Shown here: piece by piece, positions 22,759 through 32,930 of the stretch
How positions within the stretch are numbered: the first letter of the stretch is position 1
Layout: each line of letters starts with the position of its first letter
Source of the DNA: Drosophila miranda
Lineage: Eukaryota; Arthropoda; Insecta; Diptera; Drosophilidae
Length of the DNA: 64,000 nt
Direction of reading: 5' to 3'
Assembly: GCF_003369915.1 (NCBI RefSeq)
Contig: NW_022881625.1
Coordinates: 9,920,001 to 9,984,000, forward strand
The notes under the pieces: generated by a model
What the model was told of the DNA's origin: nothing
What the model saw: the letters and a program-made list of their open reading frames with translations, nothing else
The model's database searches: none
Made by a program: the position numbers and the translations under genes

Positions 22759-24426
22759 ATGGCAGCACCTGAGCCTACCAATGTCGCGAACGCAGCAATG
22801 CCGAGTGATGTAGATTTCTACAAGCACAAGGCCGAGTCCATCGCGCGCCAACTAAAGGCCATGGATCGCTTTCTTACCAAGGAAGAGCTTGCCGAGTTAG
22901 ATGAGGCAGAACTTCAAGCTCGCTTAGAGCAAATCGAGCGAATGAATGCGGATTTCGGTGCCGCTCAAACGAGCCTTGAAAGGCTGGATTTCCTGCAGTT
23001 AGCCCATGATGCCCAGCTGGACTTTTCGAATGTTTATGTCAAGGTTAGGTCCAGGCTGTCGCGGGAGTTGATGGCTGCTCGCACGGTAAATGTTGCCAAT
23101 TCAACGGCTCGGCATACTCTCGAGGGGAATTCGTCGTTGTTCGCCTATAATAGTATAGGCCGTTCTCGAATGCCCGAGTTGCAGCTTCCGCGATTCGGGG
23201 GGAACTACATGGATTGGCCAGAATTCCACTCGATGTTCTCGACAATGGTGCACAAAGACCATCGTATACCAATCATCGAAAAATTCCAATATCTTCGTGG
23301 ATGTCTAGATGGTGCTGCGCTGGATACGATTCGTTCCTTGGAACTTTCTGAGGAGAATTACGACAAGGCGTTCAATTTACTAATGTTGCGATTCGATAAT
23401 AAACTGTTACATTTTCAGGCACACGTCAAGGCTATTTTCGGGTTGCAAGGGGTGGAGAAGGGCTCGGCTATCGGCTTGCGCGCGCTCAGCGACAAAATCA
23501 ATTCGCACTTGCGTGCACTTCAGACCTTGGCGACCCCGCAGGAGATATCCGATGGGTTGCTGATCTTCATCATAGGCACGAAACTGGACCACAAAACAAA
23601 GGAGAAATGGGAAGAGAACTTGCCGACGTCAGGATTGCCTCGGTGGTCAAGCATGGCCTCATTTCTGGAAGCGAGATGTCGGATGCTGGAGAATTTGGGA
23701 TCAGCCATGGCAACAAGTCCTAGTCAACAGGTGGGAGAAGACAAACCTGTCACCCTTATCACCTCCAGTAACGACCATCCTAACCCCATATGTAACCATT
23801 GCAATTCCTCCGAGCATTACATATCTAGATGTCAGGCATTCCTGAATCTCTCTGCGTTTGAACGATACAAAGAAGCAAAGAAGAGCCGCTTGTGTTTGAA
23901 CTGCCTCAACAAAGGCCATGAATTGCAGAGGTGCAGGTCAGGACTTTGCAGGCATTGCCAGGCCAAACATCACACGCTACTCCACATTCCATCGGGAACT
24001 GGTGCTTCATCTTCCTCTTCACCGGCCGAGGAATCGATCCAGCAAGAGGCCGCGACTGTGCTTCTAGCAAGCGGGTGTTCCAGCCCTCCCCCCTCGATCC
24101 AGAAATCTCAGCCTAGCCAGAACGTGTTGCTACCTACTGCCCTCGTCCATGTAACAGATCGTTATGGAGCACTTATCCCATGTCGTGCCATTTTGGATTC
24201 TGCATCACAGGCAAACTTTGTAACATCTAGACTTGCTGATCAGTTGCAGTTGGATCATCGCTCGTCTTATGTTCACATCTCTGGAATCGGAGATTCCATT
24301 CTACCTTCGAGCAAGTCTGTACATATAGTTGTACAATCCCAGGAAGCAAGCTATCGAGTTTCCTTCGCTGCAATTGTCACCAACTCAATTACGGAAATGC
24401 AGCCTAACTTCGGCGTAGACGAATAA
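22759..24426 (+). CDS. BEL/Pao gag and protease
   Basis: A 555-codon open frame starting MAAPEPTNVANAAMPSD. It has an N-terminal helical region rich in acidic residues, a DUF1759-type gag core (LPRFGGNYMDWPEFHSMF, residues ~140-290), zinc knuckles (CNHCNSSEHYISRC near residue 343 and CLNCLNKGHELQRC near 380) and a retropepsin-like site (AILDSASQANFV near 476). The active site reads DSA where DSG is usual; the minus-strand BEL element in this window has DSG. The frame ends FGVDE. The downstream pol fragment at 24432 is in another frame, so a small frameshift separates them. Gag itself looks intact and might be made if expressed. Confidence 0.9.
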   Translation: MAAPEPTNVANAAMPSDVDFYKHKAESIARQLKAMDRFLTKEELAELDEAELQARLEQIERMNADFGAAQTSLERLDFLQLAHDAQLDFSNVYVKVRSRLSRELMAARTVNVANSTARHTLEGNSSLFAYNSIGRSRMPELQLPRFGGNYMDWPEFHSMFSTMVHKDHRIPIIEKFQYLRGCLDGAALDTIRSLELSEENYDKAFNLLMLRFDNKLLHFQAHVKAIFGLQGVEKGSAIGLRALSDKINSHLRALQTLATPQEISDGLLIFIIGTKLDHKTKEKWEENLPTSGLPRWSSMASFLEARCRMLENLGSAMATSPSQQVGEDKPVTLITSSNDHPNPICNHCNSSEHYISRCQAFLNLSAFERYKEAKKSRLCLNCLNKGHELQRCRSGLCRHCQAKHHTLLHIPSGTGASSSSSPAEESIQQEAATVLLASGCSSPPPSIQKSQPSQNVLLPTALVHVTDRYGALIPCRAILDSASQANFVTSRLADQLQLDHRSSYVHISGIGDSILPSSKSVHIVVQSQEASYRVSFAAIVTNSITEMQPNFGVDE

Positions 24427-24431
24427 CGCCA

Positions 24432-24989
24432 ATGCCGAATAATCTAAAACTAGCTGATCCTAATTTCTCCAAGCCCCAACGTATCGATCTGTTGATAGGT
24501 TCTGGTTTGTTCTTCGATTTAATGTGCGTCGGACAGATTCGACTATCAGCCCAATTGCCAACATTGCAGGAGACAAAACTTGGTTGGATAGTATCAGGAA
24601 GCATTGATAGCTCGGAGAATAAGCGTGCAGCTTTAGCCGCTTTTGAAAATTCCTCGTGCATCTCTATTGACGATTTTCGACCCACAACGCTGGAGTACCA
24701 AAACTTAGAGCAGCAATGCAGGAAGCAGCTGCTCGAGTGCCAGGTGCAAGTGGAAAAACTGCGATCGGAGAATCAGGAACTGCAGCGCGAACTTTTCCAT
24801 ATATTAAAAACCTACATATCCACGCTAAATGAAATTCAACTTTCAACAATTTCTACATTGCCAAATTTCCTGCCATTCTATACAATTACAGAGGTTCCCG
24901 ATGATCAAGACGTAATCACGACAAGCCGCCTTCGTAAAGAAGCGGCGATTGCTGCGTTCGACGATCATCCCAGCGTAGCCGCCAGCTGA
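24432..24989 (+). pseudogene. Pol start fused to an unrelated coiled-coil segment
   Basis: The first ~75 codons match the BEL/Pao protease-to-RT linker (IDLLIGSGLFFDLMCVGQIR, KLGWIVSG). From about DDFRPTTLEYQN the sequence is no longer BEL-like. It has a strong heptad-like run (QCRKQLLECQVQVEKL, SENQELQREL), then TLNEIQLSTISTLPNF and SRLRKEAAIAAFDDHPSV before the stop. Downstream, before the 3' LTR, a short piece like the end of BEL integrase (KIAVLPLQDGSVES) returns. RT, RNase H and almost all integrase are gone. The coiled coil may be captured host sequence, and its source is unknown. Confidence 0.65.
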
Positions 24990-25076
24990 GCCCAAGCAAG
25001 CATCTTCAAGGGGGCCGTTGGAAAAATAGCGGTTCTGCCCCTTCAGGATGGATCTGTTGAAAGCCTTTGCCTTCCA

Positions 25077-25088
25077 ACGGGGGGTGAA
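25077..25088 (+). promoter_or_regulatory. Polypurine tract of the BEL/Pao element
   Basis: ACGGGGGGTGAA directly before the 3' LTR. Confidence 0.7.
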
Positions 25089-25460
25089 TGTTCGGAGCAG
25101 AACCCAGCCGATTAGCTGCTTGCCAAATAGCACCTAATTCTTGGCCCTCAGCCGCTTATTTTGTTTGTTACTTATGTCTATGTCACTCATTTGTTTGTTA
25201 AAGCTTTGCGCTTGCTTGCCCTGCTAAACGCTCTCTGCCAGCTCGCTCTTCGCTATCTCCGCTTTGCGTCTGCCTACCGACGTCGGCCGAGCGAAGCTGC
25301 GCTTAGCGATCGGAGCGGCAATGTAAAGGGCAGGCAAGCCACACTTGCAATTTGGATGTCACGCATTAAAGAACATATCGTAATTTTATTTCTGCGCCGA
25401 GTTTTATTTAATTCGAAATAATTAGTCGGCCGATTGGGGATAAAAAACATTATCTCCACA
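25089..25460 (+). repeat. 3' LTR of BEL/Pao element (372 bp)
   Basis: Same ends as the 5' LTR. It is followed at 25461-25465 by ATGGG, the second copy of the 5-bp target duplication seen at 22068-22072. The perfect duplication shows that the insertion is original and not rearranged. Confidence 0.94.
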
Positions 25461-26050
25461 ATGGGGATGAGTACTCCGACTGCCGCTACGAGGGCGACTA
25501 CGAGGGCGACTACTCGATGCCCACCGAGGAGGACCAAGAGGAGGAGTCGTGCTCCTGTCAGAGCCAGAGCGAGTTCAGCTCGATAGAGCGCACCGAGTCG
25601 GACTCGGAGTGGGAGGAGCTCTCTGACGGCCCTTCCCCCAGGGTCTCCCCGCTGGAGTCCCTCGGCGCAGTCGTGCTCTCCACAATGCAGCCGGAGCACC
25701 GTCAGCGCATGGTGGCCTTGTACCACCTCGTCTTGGAGACCGCTGTGGTCAAGTTCGTGCTGCTGGTGCTGCAACTGCTGTGCTGCGCGGTGTTCTGGCT
25801 GGTCGAGAAGACCGTGGGCTTCAACGAAACCGTCGGCTCGAAGCGCCACCGATTGTGGATCAGCAAGTTCAAGCTGCGCACCATCCAGCGCCAGTTGCTG
25901 TGGCGCATGGCCAATGCCCGGGGCGACGAGACGCTCGTCTTCTTTGCCGTGCTCATGACCACGCCCTGGCTGTTCTCCCTCAGCCTCCTGGGATTCATCC
26001 TGTCCCTGGCGGCGCTCCTGAAGAAGACCGTCGAGCAGCTGGTGTTCTAG
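25461..26050 (+). pseudogene. Host two-TM protein gene, 3' part
   Basis: After the target duplication the frame reads GDEYSDCRYEGDYEGDY, then a strongly acidic, serine-rich region (EEDQEEESCSCQSQ, TESDSEWEEL). Two hydrophobic segments follow (FVLLVLQLLCCAVFWLV and FFAVLMTTPWLFSLSLLG with its continuation), with a basic loop between them (SKRHRLWISKFKLRTIQRQ), ending KKTVEQLVF. This suggests a small membrane protein with an acidic N-terminal domain. With the insertion removed, the 5' frame that reads DYYDSSW is one base out of register with this part, so the gene is broken beyond the insertion. The C-terminal 177-codon frame is undamaged. Function unknown. Confidence 0.7.
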
Positions 26051-27304
26051 ATACGCCTGCACCTCGTGCTCTAGGGGCAGCCATCGTGCAGAAAGCAGCA
26101 AGCAGTATCCAATCACACACTGACAGAAGACCCACGGCCACACGCCCGACACTCCACCCCTCCCCTCAGAGATGTTTGCACTTCCATTTGGGCATCTATT
26201 TTCGTTGACGCTGGCATCGCAATACACGGAATCGTCTCCGTTTTTGGCCGCAATGAAAATAGATTCGAAATTCAAAGTCAATTCCCACGAGAGAGAGCGA
26301 GACAGGCCTTCTTCTCTTGGCATCGCCCACTCCACTCTCTTTATTTTTCTTGCATTAAATTGGCAATAATATGAACTCGCCTTCTCTTTCTGCTTAGTAG
26401 TATTCCCCTGTCGCCGATAGCCCGCATCCTCTGCGTTCCAGAATCTGCGGAAGTTTCCAGCGGGGGCTACTGGCGTGCATCAGCCGTCGAGTAGATTGAA
26501 TGGGAACGCTGCCAGCATATATGTACTATGTGTGTGTGTGCCCAACTAACGCAGACAACTGCGTTCTAGAATGAAATATTAATTCATTGGATACGCACAC
26601 ACAGATCCCCCTTCATCACTCTCTGTTTCCCTCGGAGGGTGGCAGGGTACTGGGTGTCTACGCTGCTCGGCGCTGGCCTGTATCTAACCGCGCCTGCCTT
26701 GCTGTGTACCCACTGTAGATGCATATGTACATACAGTTGTTAATCAATGTCCGTTGATTGTCGCATCGTTGCTTGGAAGGGGAATCCCCCTAATATTAAA
26801 GCTGGGATCCTATGCCAGAGCAGAACGCAATACTTTTCATATCCCACCTTGGGTTTCCTTAACCAATCCCATAACTTTCGTTATTGACAATGAGGCTTCA
26901 TCAGCATTCGTTCGCTCACAGTCATTATCATAATGATGATGATAATGATAATAATGTGCATGTGTGTGGTGTGTGACTCTCGTTTAGGACCTGAGCTCAA
27001 AAGTGCAATGCACGGCAGAAAAATAAACACGAGCTGATTCAAGGGGTAAAGATATGTATCTTTGGCACACCGAAGTGCCGACACTCTTTCAATTCAAGCT
27101 TGTTCACAGCCCAGCGATTCGCAAATGCGGCCAATGAGTATGTGTTGTGAGTATATAACAGCCCATCCGATCCGATCAGGCGATTCATCAGTGAAGATTT
27201 TCTCTCCTTTCGCTTTTCTGCCTAGTGGGGTCCCAAGTGTGGGAAAAGCCACGAGGGCGTGAAACTCAAGAAAAGCATGAAGAAAATTAAGATTGAACCG
27301 GTGA
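26051..27304. other. Intergenic DNA with simple repeats
   Basis: It follows the stop of the two-TM gene and probably begins with its 3' UTR. It contains GAGAGAGAGCGAGACAGG at ~26290-26307, GTGTGTGTGTG near 26531 and an ATGATGATAATG run (26930-26957). No gene was seen. Confidence 0.6.
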
Positions 27305-29017
27305 CTAGCTCATGGTCTTCCTAGAGCGAACCGACTGCCTTTGTTCAACTGGGACGATGAGGTCTGAGCGTGTCCATCTCGGCCAGTGAGAACTTGCTCG
27401 TAGCGGGTCAGCAGATTGGTGCGGACAATGGCGCCGTTCAGTTCCGCCTGGGCCTTGATGGCCTGTGGGAAAAGAGAGGGGAGAAAACAGTTGGATAAGC
27501 ATGTGCGTCGAAATTGAGAGTACTGGCAGGGAGCCAACCAGCAGGCAGAACTCCACGGACACCAGCAGAATGGTGAAGACGGCCAGTATGCGCTGCGTCT
27601 CCTTGTCGTAGCTGGCTTCCATGCAGGTTAGGATCGACAAGACAATGAGAGCCACCTCCATCAGGTTCGTGATGGACCTGAAGTACAGCAGCGGATCATG
27701 AGACCTCATTGGACCTCTCGGATCATGAGATACACAATCCCTATCCAAGAGAACAGGCCGAAGAGGGCAGTCAGGCCCGTGTGGTCGCTGTCGTGGAACT
27801 TAAGGAGCGTATGCGTGATAATGGAGGCAGTGAAGAGAGAGTAAAGTAGAAAGTTCAGATAGAAGATCACCGAGAGGCGGTGCCACTTGAGGAAGAGGAA
27901 ACTCGAGATTAGCGGGTGCTGCAGCAGGTAACGCAGCTCCTTGGAATCGGCGATGTATGCGATTGGAGTCATCTCGTCCTCCAATTGGTGAGGATGGCCA
28001 ATGCTCCGCTTGTCCGACTGCCCGGGCTCTCGCTGGCGTCTCATCAGATTCTTGTAGTTGATGATGATCTCGAAACTCTGGTCACCGGGCTTCTCCCCGT
28101 TGGTGGTGATGCAGGAATCGAAGTGCTCCTCCAGCACTTTCGGGTCCATCTCCTGTATGGGAAGATCTCCGAACGCGCTTCTCGCCCCGATGTACGCTCC
28201 CTGCCGTAGAAGCTCCTGTGCCACCTTTGTGTTGCGATACTTGACCGCATAGGAGAGTGGCACCAGGCCAGCCTTGTCCGCCTCATTGATGTCCGCACGA
28301 TCGCTCTCGAGCAGCAGCTGGAAGCAGCGCTGGTGGTCACAGAAGTCGTCCAGCGGCTGCTCACCCAGGCGACTGATAACCGCGTTCAGCAGCTTGGAAT
28401 GCGATGTCAGCCTCAGCTGCGGATGCTTCAACAGCTTCTCTAGCGCCCTGTGGTTGGCCCAGATTACGGCCAACTCCACGGGGCTGATGTCGCTCAATTT
28501 TGAAGGATTAATGTTGATGCCCGTCTCGAGGATGGCCTCAAAGGCTCGCTGCTTGCCCCGCTTGATACTCTCCGCCAGCAGGGACTGATACTCCTCCTGG
28601 TTGGCATTGCATTGGTTGTCTGCGTTTCCGCTGACGTTCTGGTGGTACTCCGCGAACTGTTGCTCGAACTGGTTCTCGTCTCCGTCCCGCAGCGTGCGGA
28701 GGAGTCGCTCGCAGTCGATCTCTGCTCCGGCCTCGCGCAGCTCCGGCAACGGCAGTTCCGGATACTGATCCCTCAGCATCTGGCGTACCTGCCCGTTCCG
28801 ATAGCTGTCAATGTCCAAGTGTGGTTGTTTCAGGAAAAGTCGGATCTGCCTCAATCTTTCTATTCTTCAGCACATGGTGGAGGGGCGTGAACTCGCCCTG
28901 ATCCACCAAATTCGGAGAGGCTCCGTACTCGAGCAGCAGCTGAATGCAGGAGACCACCTGAGAGGCACTCGATCGTCCTGGCGATTGGCCTGGGCACCGC
29001 TGTCCAGGTTTGTTCAA
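27305..29017 (-). pseudogene. pain: painless-type TRPA channel pseudogene without pore region
   Basis: Painless is a TRPA cation channel for heat and mechanical nociception. Reading the minus strand, ankyrin-repeat sequence appears first (LLLEYGASPNLVDQGEFTPL, ~28870-28960), then a frameshift near 28850, then a 382-codon frame (28854 to 27706) with further ankyrin repeats (VELAVIWANHRALEKLLK, VPLSYAVKYRNTKVAQELL) and two TM helices. Another frameshift leads into TM3-TM4 (LMEVALIVLSILTCMEAS, ILLVSVEFCLLVGSLP) and STHML. The next recognisable coding is a C-terminal piece (KAQAELNGAIVRTNLLTRYEQVL) behind a TTTCCCACAG acceptor. TM5, the pore and TM6 are absent. The N-terminus is also missing. The family match is by motif recall and is fairly firm; loss of function is clear. 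Confidence 0.8.
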
Positions 29018-29176
29018 GCTGAAGCTCGACCCAAAGTCTTACTAAGAAATCGGTTGACAGAATGGCGTAATATCACAATAATTAACAGAAAACTTAACAG
29101 CAAACGATTTCAAAAGTGAGCAACTCCTCTCTCAGTCGCATCTGACCCTAGCAATTAAGAGCACTACTTTCAGAAA

Positions 29177-29607
29177 TATTGATGTAGTCAAGGTAATCTA
29201 TACTTATTGCGAAAAGCTTCGGAAAACACAAATTGAACTTAAACTCTTAAACATTTGCTTCATCTACGGAAACCAGTCGAAATCACAGAGTATACGGAGT
29301 CTGGAGTGGAATTTTATTCCCCCTTCTCTTGGAGCTCACATATGTATATACTATAATACTGGTAAAAAAAAAGTACTCGTATCACTCTGGAATTTGAGAA
29401 TAAAGTGTGTCACAAAGGAAAAGGAGTCCAACGACATTATTACTAGTTTTAAAAGAAAAATAATAATGAGATTATCTTCATTCGCGATTTGAAAACTGTT
29501 TCGACTCCTCATTTTTTCTTTGAGTGAATTTATATTTATAAACCTTTCAGCCCTGTTCTTCTTTCTGTCTGTGGGAACATCTGGAATTTGGAGACTGAGA
29601 GAGCTGG
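29177..29607. repeat. Copy 2 of the ~430-bp duplicated segment
   Basis: Near-identical to 1-422. Here the segment continues without a break into 29608-29777, so this copy is probably the original location. Confidence 0.8.
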
Positions 29608-30056
29608 AGCCTAGGAAATTGCCCAAAAAAATTGGCTCTGAGTTGCACACCGAATCCTCTACTAAAGTTCTTTGTGTTGGTGCAGCTGCAAAAGTGAAAT
29701 CAGCAAATGACAACACTTCGGAAAGAGTAAGTAGAAGGGGGACAGACGTGATTAATGTAAAGTTTTTAACGCGATAAACTGAATATATATATGTCCAGCT
29801 GCACAGGATCAGCCGCGTTTCTCCTATCGTCTGTCAATAATTTATACTATATACGTACTGTCTTACACTGCTATAACATTCATTCTCACATGATATTTTA
29901 CCATACCCTTCCCGAATACGTGATGTGATCAGATCGAGAGACCCTCTAGCTGCGTGGGAGGAGGAGAGCAGAGTAAAAACTAAACTTAATTGCTTGTCCA
30001 TAAAGTCTGTTTTTTGGCAAACTGTGCTTGGATTGTTTATCCAATTTATGGCATTA
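29608..30056 (+). other. Possible exon plus non-coding DNA upstream of painless
   Basis: An open frame from 29520 to 29777 reads through the end of the duplicated segment into RELEPRKLPKKIGSELHTES and VLCVGAAAKVKSANDNTSER, followed by a GTAAGT-type donor at ~29730. It could be an exon of an unidentified plus-strand gene. After 29780 nothing coding is seen. Confidence 0.35.
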
Positions 30057-31060
30057 TTATACCCGATACTCAAAATGAGTACTGGGGTATATTAGATTTG
30101 TGGTAAAAGTGGATGTGTGTAACGTCCAGAAGGAATCGTTTCCGACCCCATAAAGTATATATATTCTTGATCAACATCAATAGCCGAGTCGATTGAGCCA
30201 TGTCTGTCTGTCCGTCTGTCCGTCCGTCCGTCTGTCCGTCCGTCCGTCTGTCCGTCCCCTTCAGCGCCTAGTGCTCAAAGACTATAAGAGCTATAGCAAC
30301 GATGTTTTGGATCCAGACTTCTGTGATATGTCACTGCTACAAGAAAATTTCAAAACTTTGCCCCGCCCACTTCCGCTCCCACAAAAGGCGAAAATCTGTG
30401 GCATTCACATTTTTAAAGATACGATACAAATAAAAACGCAGAATCGTAGAGGACGACTATATGTTTTAGAATGTAAGATCTCAAACAGATCGTATAAATA
30501 TTATAGCCAGAATCAAGAAAACAATTTCATTCTTTCTCGCTCTGTCTCTCTCTAATACAAAGGTTTCATGGTCGGTTTTGCCAATTGCAAAATATGAGTT
30601 CAAGGATCTCAGAACCCATTAGAGCTAGGGCAACCAAATTTGGTACCCACACTCCTGTGATATCGGACCTTGACCGTTTCGTGTCCAAATTTCGCCACAC
30701 CCCTTCCGCCCCGCAAAGGACGAAAATCTGGGGCATCCACAAATCTCAGAGCCTATTAACGCTAGAGTAACCAAATTTAGTATCCGCACTCCTGTTAGAT
30801 CTCACTATAAAACGTATATCTCAAAATTTCGTCCCACCCCCTTCCGCCCACACAAAGGACGAAAATCTGTTGCATCCACAATATTGCAGATTCGAGAAAA
30901 CTAAAAACGCAAAATTATAGATAATGACCATATCTATCAGTTTGCTGAATCTGGATCAGATCGGATCATTTTTGTAGCCAAACGCAAGAAATCAATTTGC
31001 AGTATCGGGTATAAATGTAGAGTTGCGGTCTCCGCAGCAACTCACAACGTTCCCCCTCGT
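30057..31060 (+). mobile_element. DINE-1/INE-1-like element with a diagnostic internal deletion
   Basis: It runs from 'ttatacccgatac' to 'ccccctcgt'. Near the end, 'aatttgcag' joins 'tatcgggtataaatgtag', skipping ~120 bp present in other copies. The inverted copy at 31821-32647 shares this junction. Confidence 0.92.
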
Positions 31061-31820
31061 TTTTTTTATGCATTCTCAGCGTTTTGCTGCACTTAATGAA
31101 CAACAGGCGATGGTCTGGCCCGAGACGCTTTGTTTACAATTGGCATTAAAACTGGAAAAACAAAGGGAAATAACCAAAAATTCTAGTATGAAGAAAAAAG
31201 TACTCGGGTGTGGCAGAAAAAAACTACAATCTTGATCTACAAATGAAGTTTTTTTACAGTGAAATATATACTTGACTTGAAGTGAAACGCAGCTCCGAAA
31301 TTGTCATCATAAAAACTTCGTAATTAAGATGAATTCGTGAGGAGATGGGGCTGGAGCTGAGACCAAGCATGACTTCATGCTGAACCGCCTCCGAGTGGCA
31401 TCCGCAGATAAAAAGCAACAAAATATAGTTGTATACAAGAAATGTTTAGCTGGCACCGAAATACGGACAGCTCACAAACACATGGACACATGCTTAACTT
31501 AACTAAAGTGGATACCCACACACATGCATCGCATATACATGCTCTATATTGGGTATATACATAAGTACTACTCGTACTCGCTGTGCACTTCATAAACAAT
31601 TGGCTGGCCTACATCATGTACTCGTACAACACACAACAAAAGATTTGAGGGGGGTGTGTGTGGAGTGGGAGAATTGGGGGGGATGTCAGTCAGTGCCCCG
31701 CACGTTTCGATAATTTCGAATAATTTAATTAAGCCCAGACGAGGCGGCAGTACTGGGACTTTCACGATTCTCCCCGGAACTTCCAAAAGCCCTGAAAATG
31801 GCAAGATTTAAAAAAAAAAA
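31061..31820. other. Spacer between inverted DINE-1 copies
   Basis: About 760 bp with poly-T at the left edge and poly-A at the right edge. A 70-codon frame (31023-31235) contains FAALNEQQAMVWPETLCLQ and a lysine-rich end, but I recognise no gene. Much of it is CA-rich (31480-31560). Confidence 0.5.
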
Positions 31821-32647
31821 ACGAGGGGGAACGTTGTGAGTTGCTGCGGAGACCGCAACTCTACATTTATACCCGATACTGCAAATTGATTTCTTGCATT
31901 TGGCTACAAAAATGATCCGATCTGATCCAGATTCAGCAAACTGATAGATATGGTCATTATCTATAATTTTGCGTTTTTAGTTTTCTCGAATGTGGGGGCG
32001 GAAAAGGGTGGGGCGAAATTCTGAGAAATACGTTTTATAGTGAGATCTAACAGAAGTGCGGATACCAAATTTGGTTGCTCTGGCTCTTATAGGTTCTGAG
32101 ATCCTTGAACTCATATTTTGCAATTGGGAAAGCCGACCATGAAACCTGTGTGTTAGAGAGAGACAGAGCGAGAAAGAATGAAATTGTTTTCTTGATTCTG
32201 GCTATAATAATTATACGATCTGGTTGAGATTTTACACTCTAGAAGATATAGTCATCTTCTACGTTTTTGCGTTTTTGGTTTTCTCGTATCGTCGAAATAG
32301 TGGATGCCAAAGATTTTCGTCCTTTGTGGGGGCGGAAGTGGGCGGGGCGAAGTTTTGAAATATTTTTGTAGCAGTGACATATCACAGAAGTCTGGATCCA
32401 AAACATCGTTGCTCTAGATCTTATAGTCTTTTAGCACTAGGCGCTGAAGGGGACGGACAGACGGACGGACGGACGGACGGACGGACAGACGGACAGACAG
32501 ACAGGGCTCAATCGACTCGGCTATTGATGCTGATCAAGAATATATATACTTTATGGGGTCGGAAACGATTCCTTCTGGACGTTACACACATCCACTTTTA
32601 CCACAAATCTAATATACCCCAATACTCATTTTGAGTATCGGGTATAA
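31821..32647 (-). mobile_element. DINE-1/INE-1-like element, inverted partner of 30057-31060
   Basis: It shares the deletion junction of its partner. It has a further ~250-bp internal deletion (near 31990, 'ctcgaatgtg' joins 'ggggcggaaaagg'). GAGCGAGAAAG is present at ~32167. Confidence 0.9.
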
Positions 32648-32867
32648 TTAATTAAAGATTACTTTGATTTAGCACCCCTTTTGGGACTACGCCCTTGTGT
32701 CCCGCTAAAAGTAGAAAACGAATAAACAAAAGCTTTGTGGGCGGAGCCAGATCGGCAAACGAATGAATCCAGCCAACGATTTAGGTAGTAGTCGTATATG
32801 GGGAGGGAGGGAAACTGAGACCTGGTCGCTCGACTCTCCACATATCGCCTAATCGATGGATTATTTA
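32648..32867. other. Unassigned DNA between DINE-1 and BEL/Pao element
   Basis: No coding frame was seen. It sits where the rest of the 3' LTR of the minus-strand BEL element should be, but does not match the 5' LTR beyond 32868. It is either a diverged LTR or foreign DNA left by a deletion. Confidence 0.4.
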
Positions 32868-32917
32868 AGCTCTGCTCACAACATCGCACACGCTAAGATA
32901 GGTTAATTAAGATCGTT
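32868..32917 (-). repeat. 3' LTR fragment of minus-strand BEL/Pao element
   Basis: About 50 bp match 39048-39096 ('gctaagataggttaattaag' and flanks). It sits directly after the integrase stop, so it is the first part of the 3' LTR. Confidence 0.75.
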
Positions 32918-32930
32918 GACCTCCGGTGCT

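Noticed and set aside
25274..26335. 353-codon minus-strand frame opposite the two-TM gene
   Set aside because: It overlaps the host coding exon and the LTR, has a low-complexity composition and no recognisable domain; it is a shadow of GC-rich coding DNA.
31375..31599. Cysteine-rich minus-strand frame in the DINE-1 spacer
   Set aside because: It lies in a CA-rich stretch with no splice or domain support.
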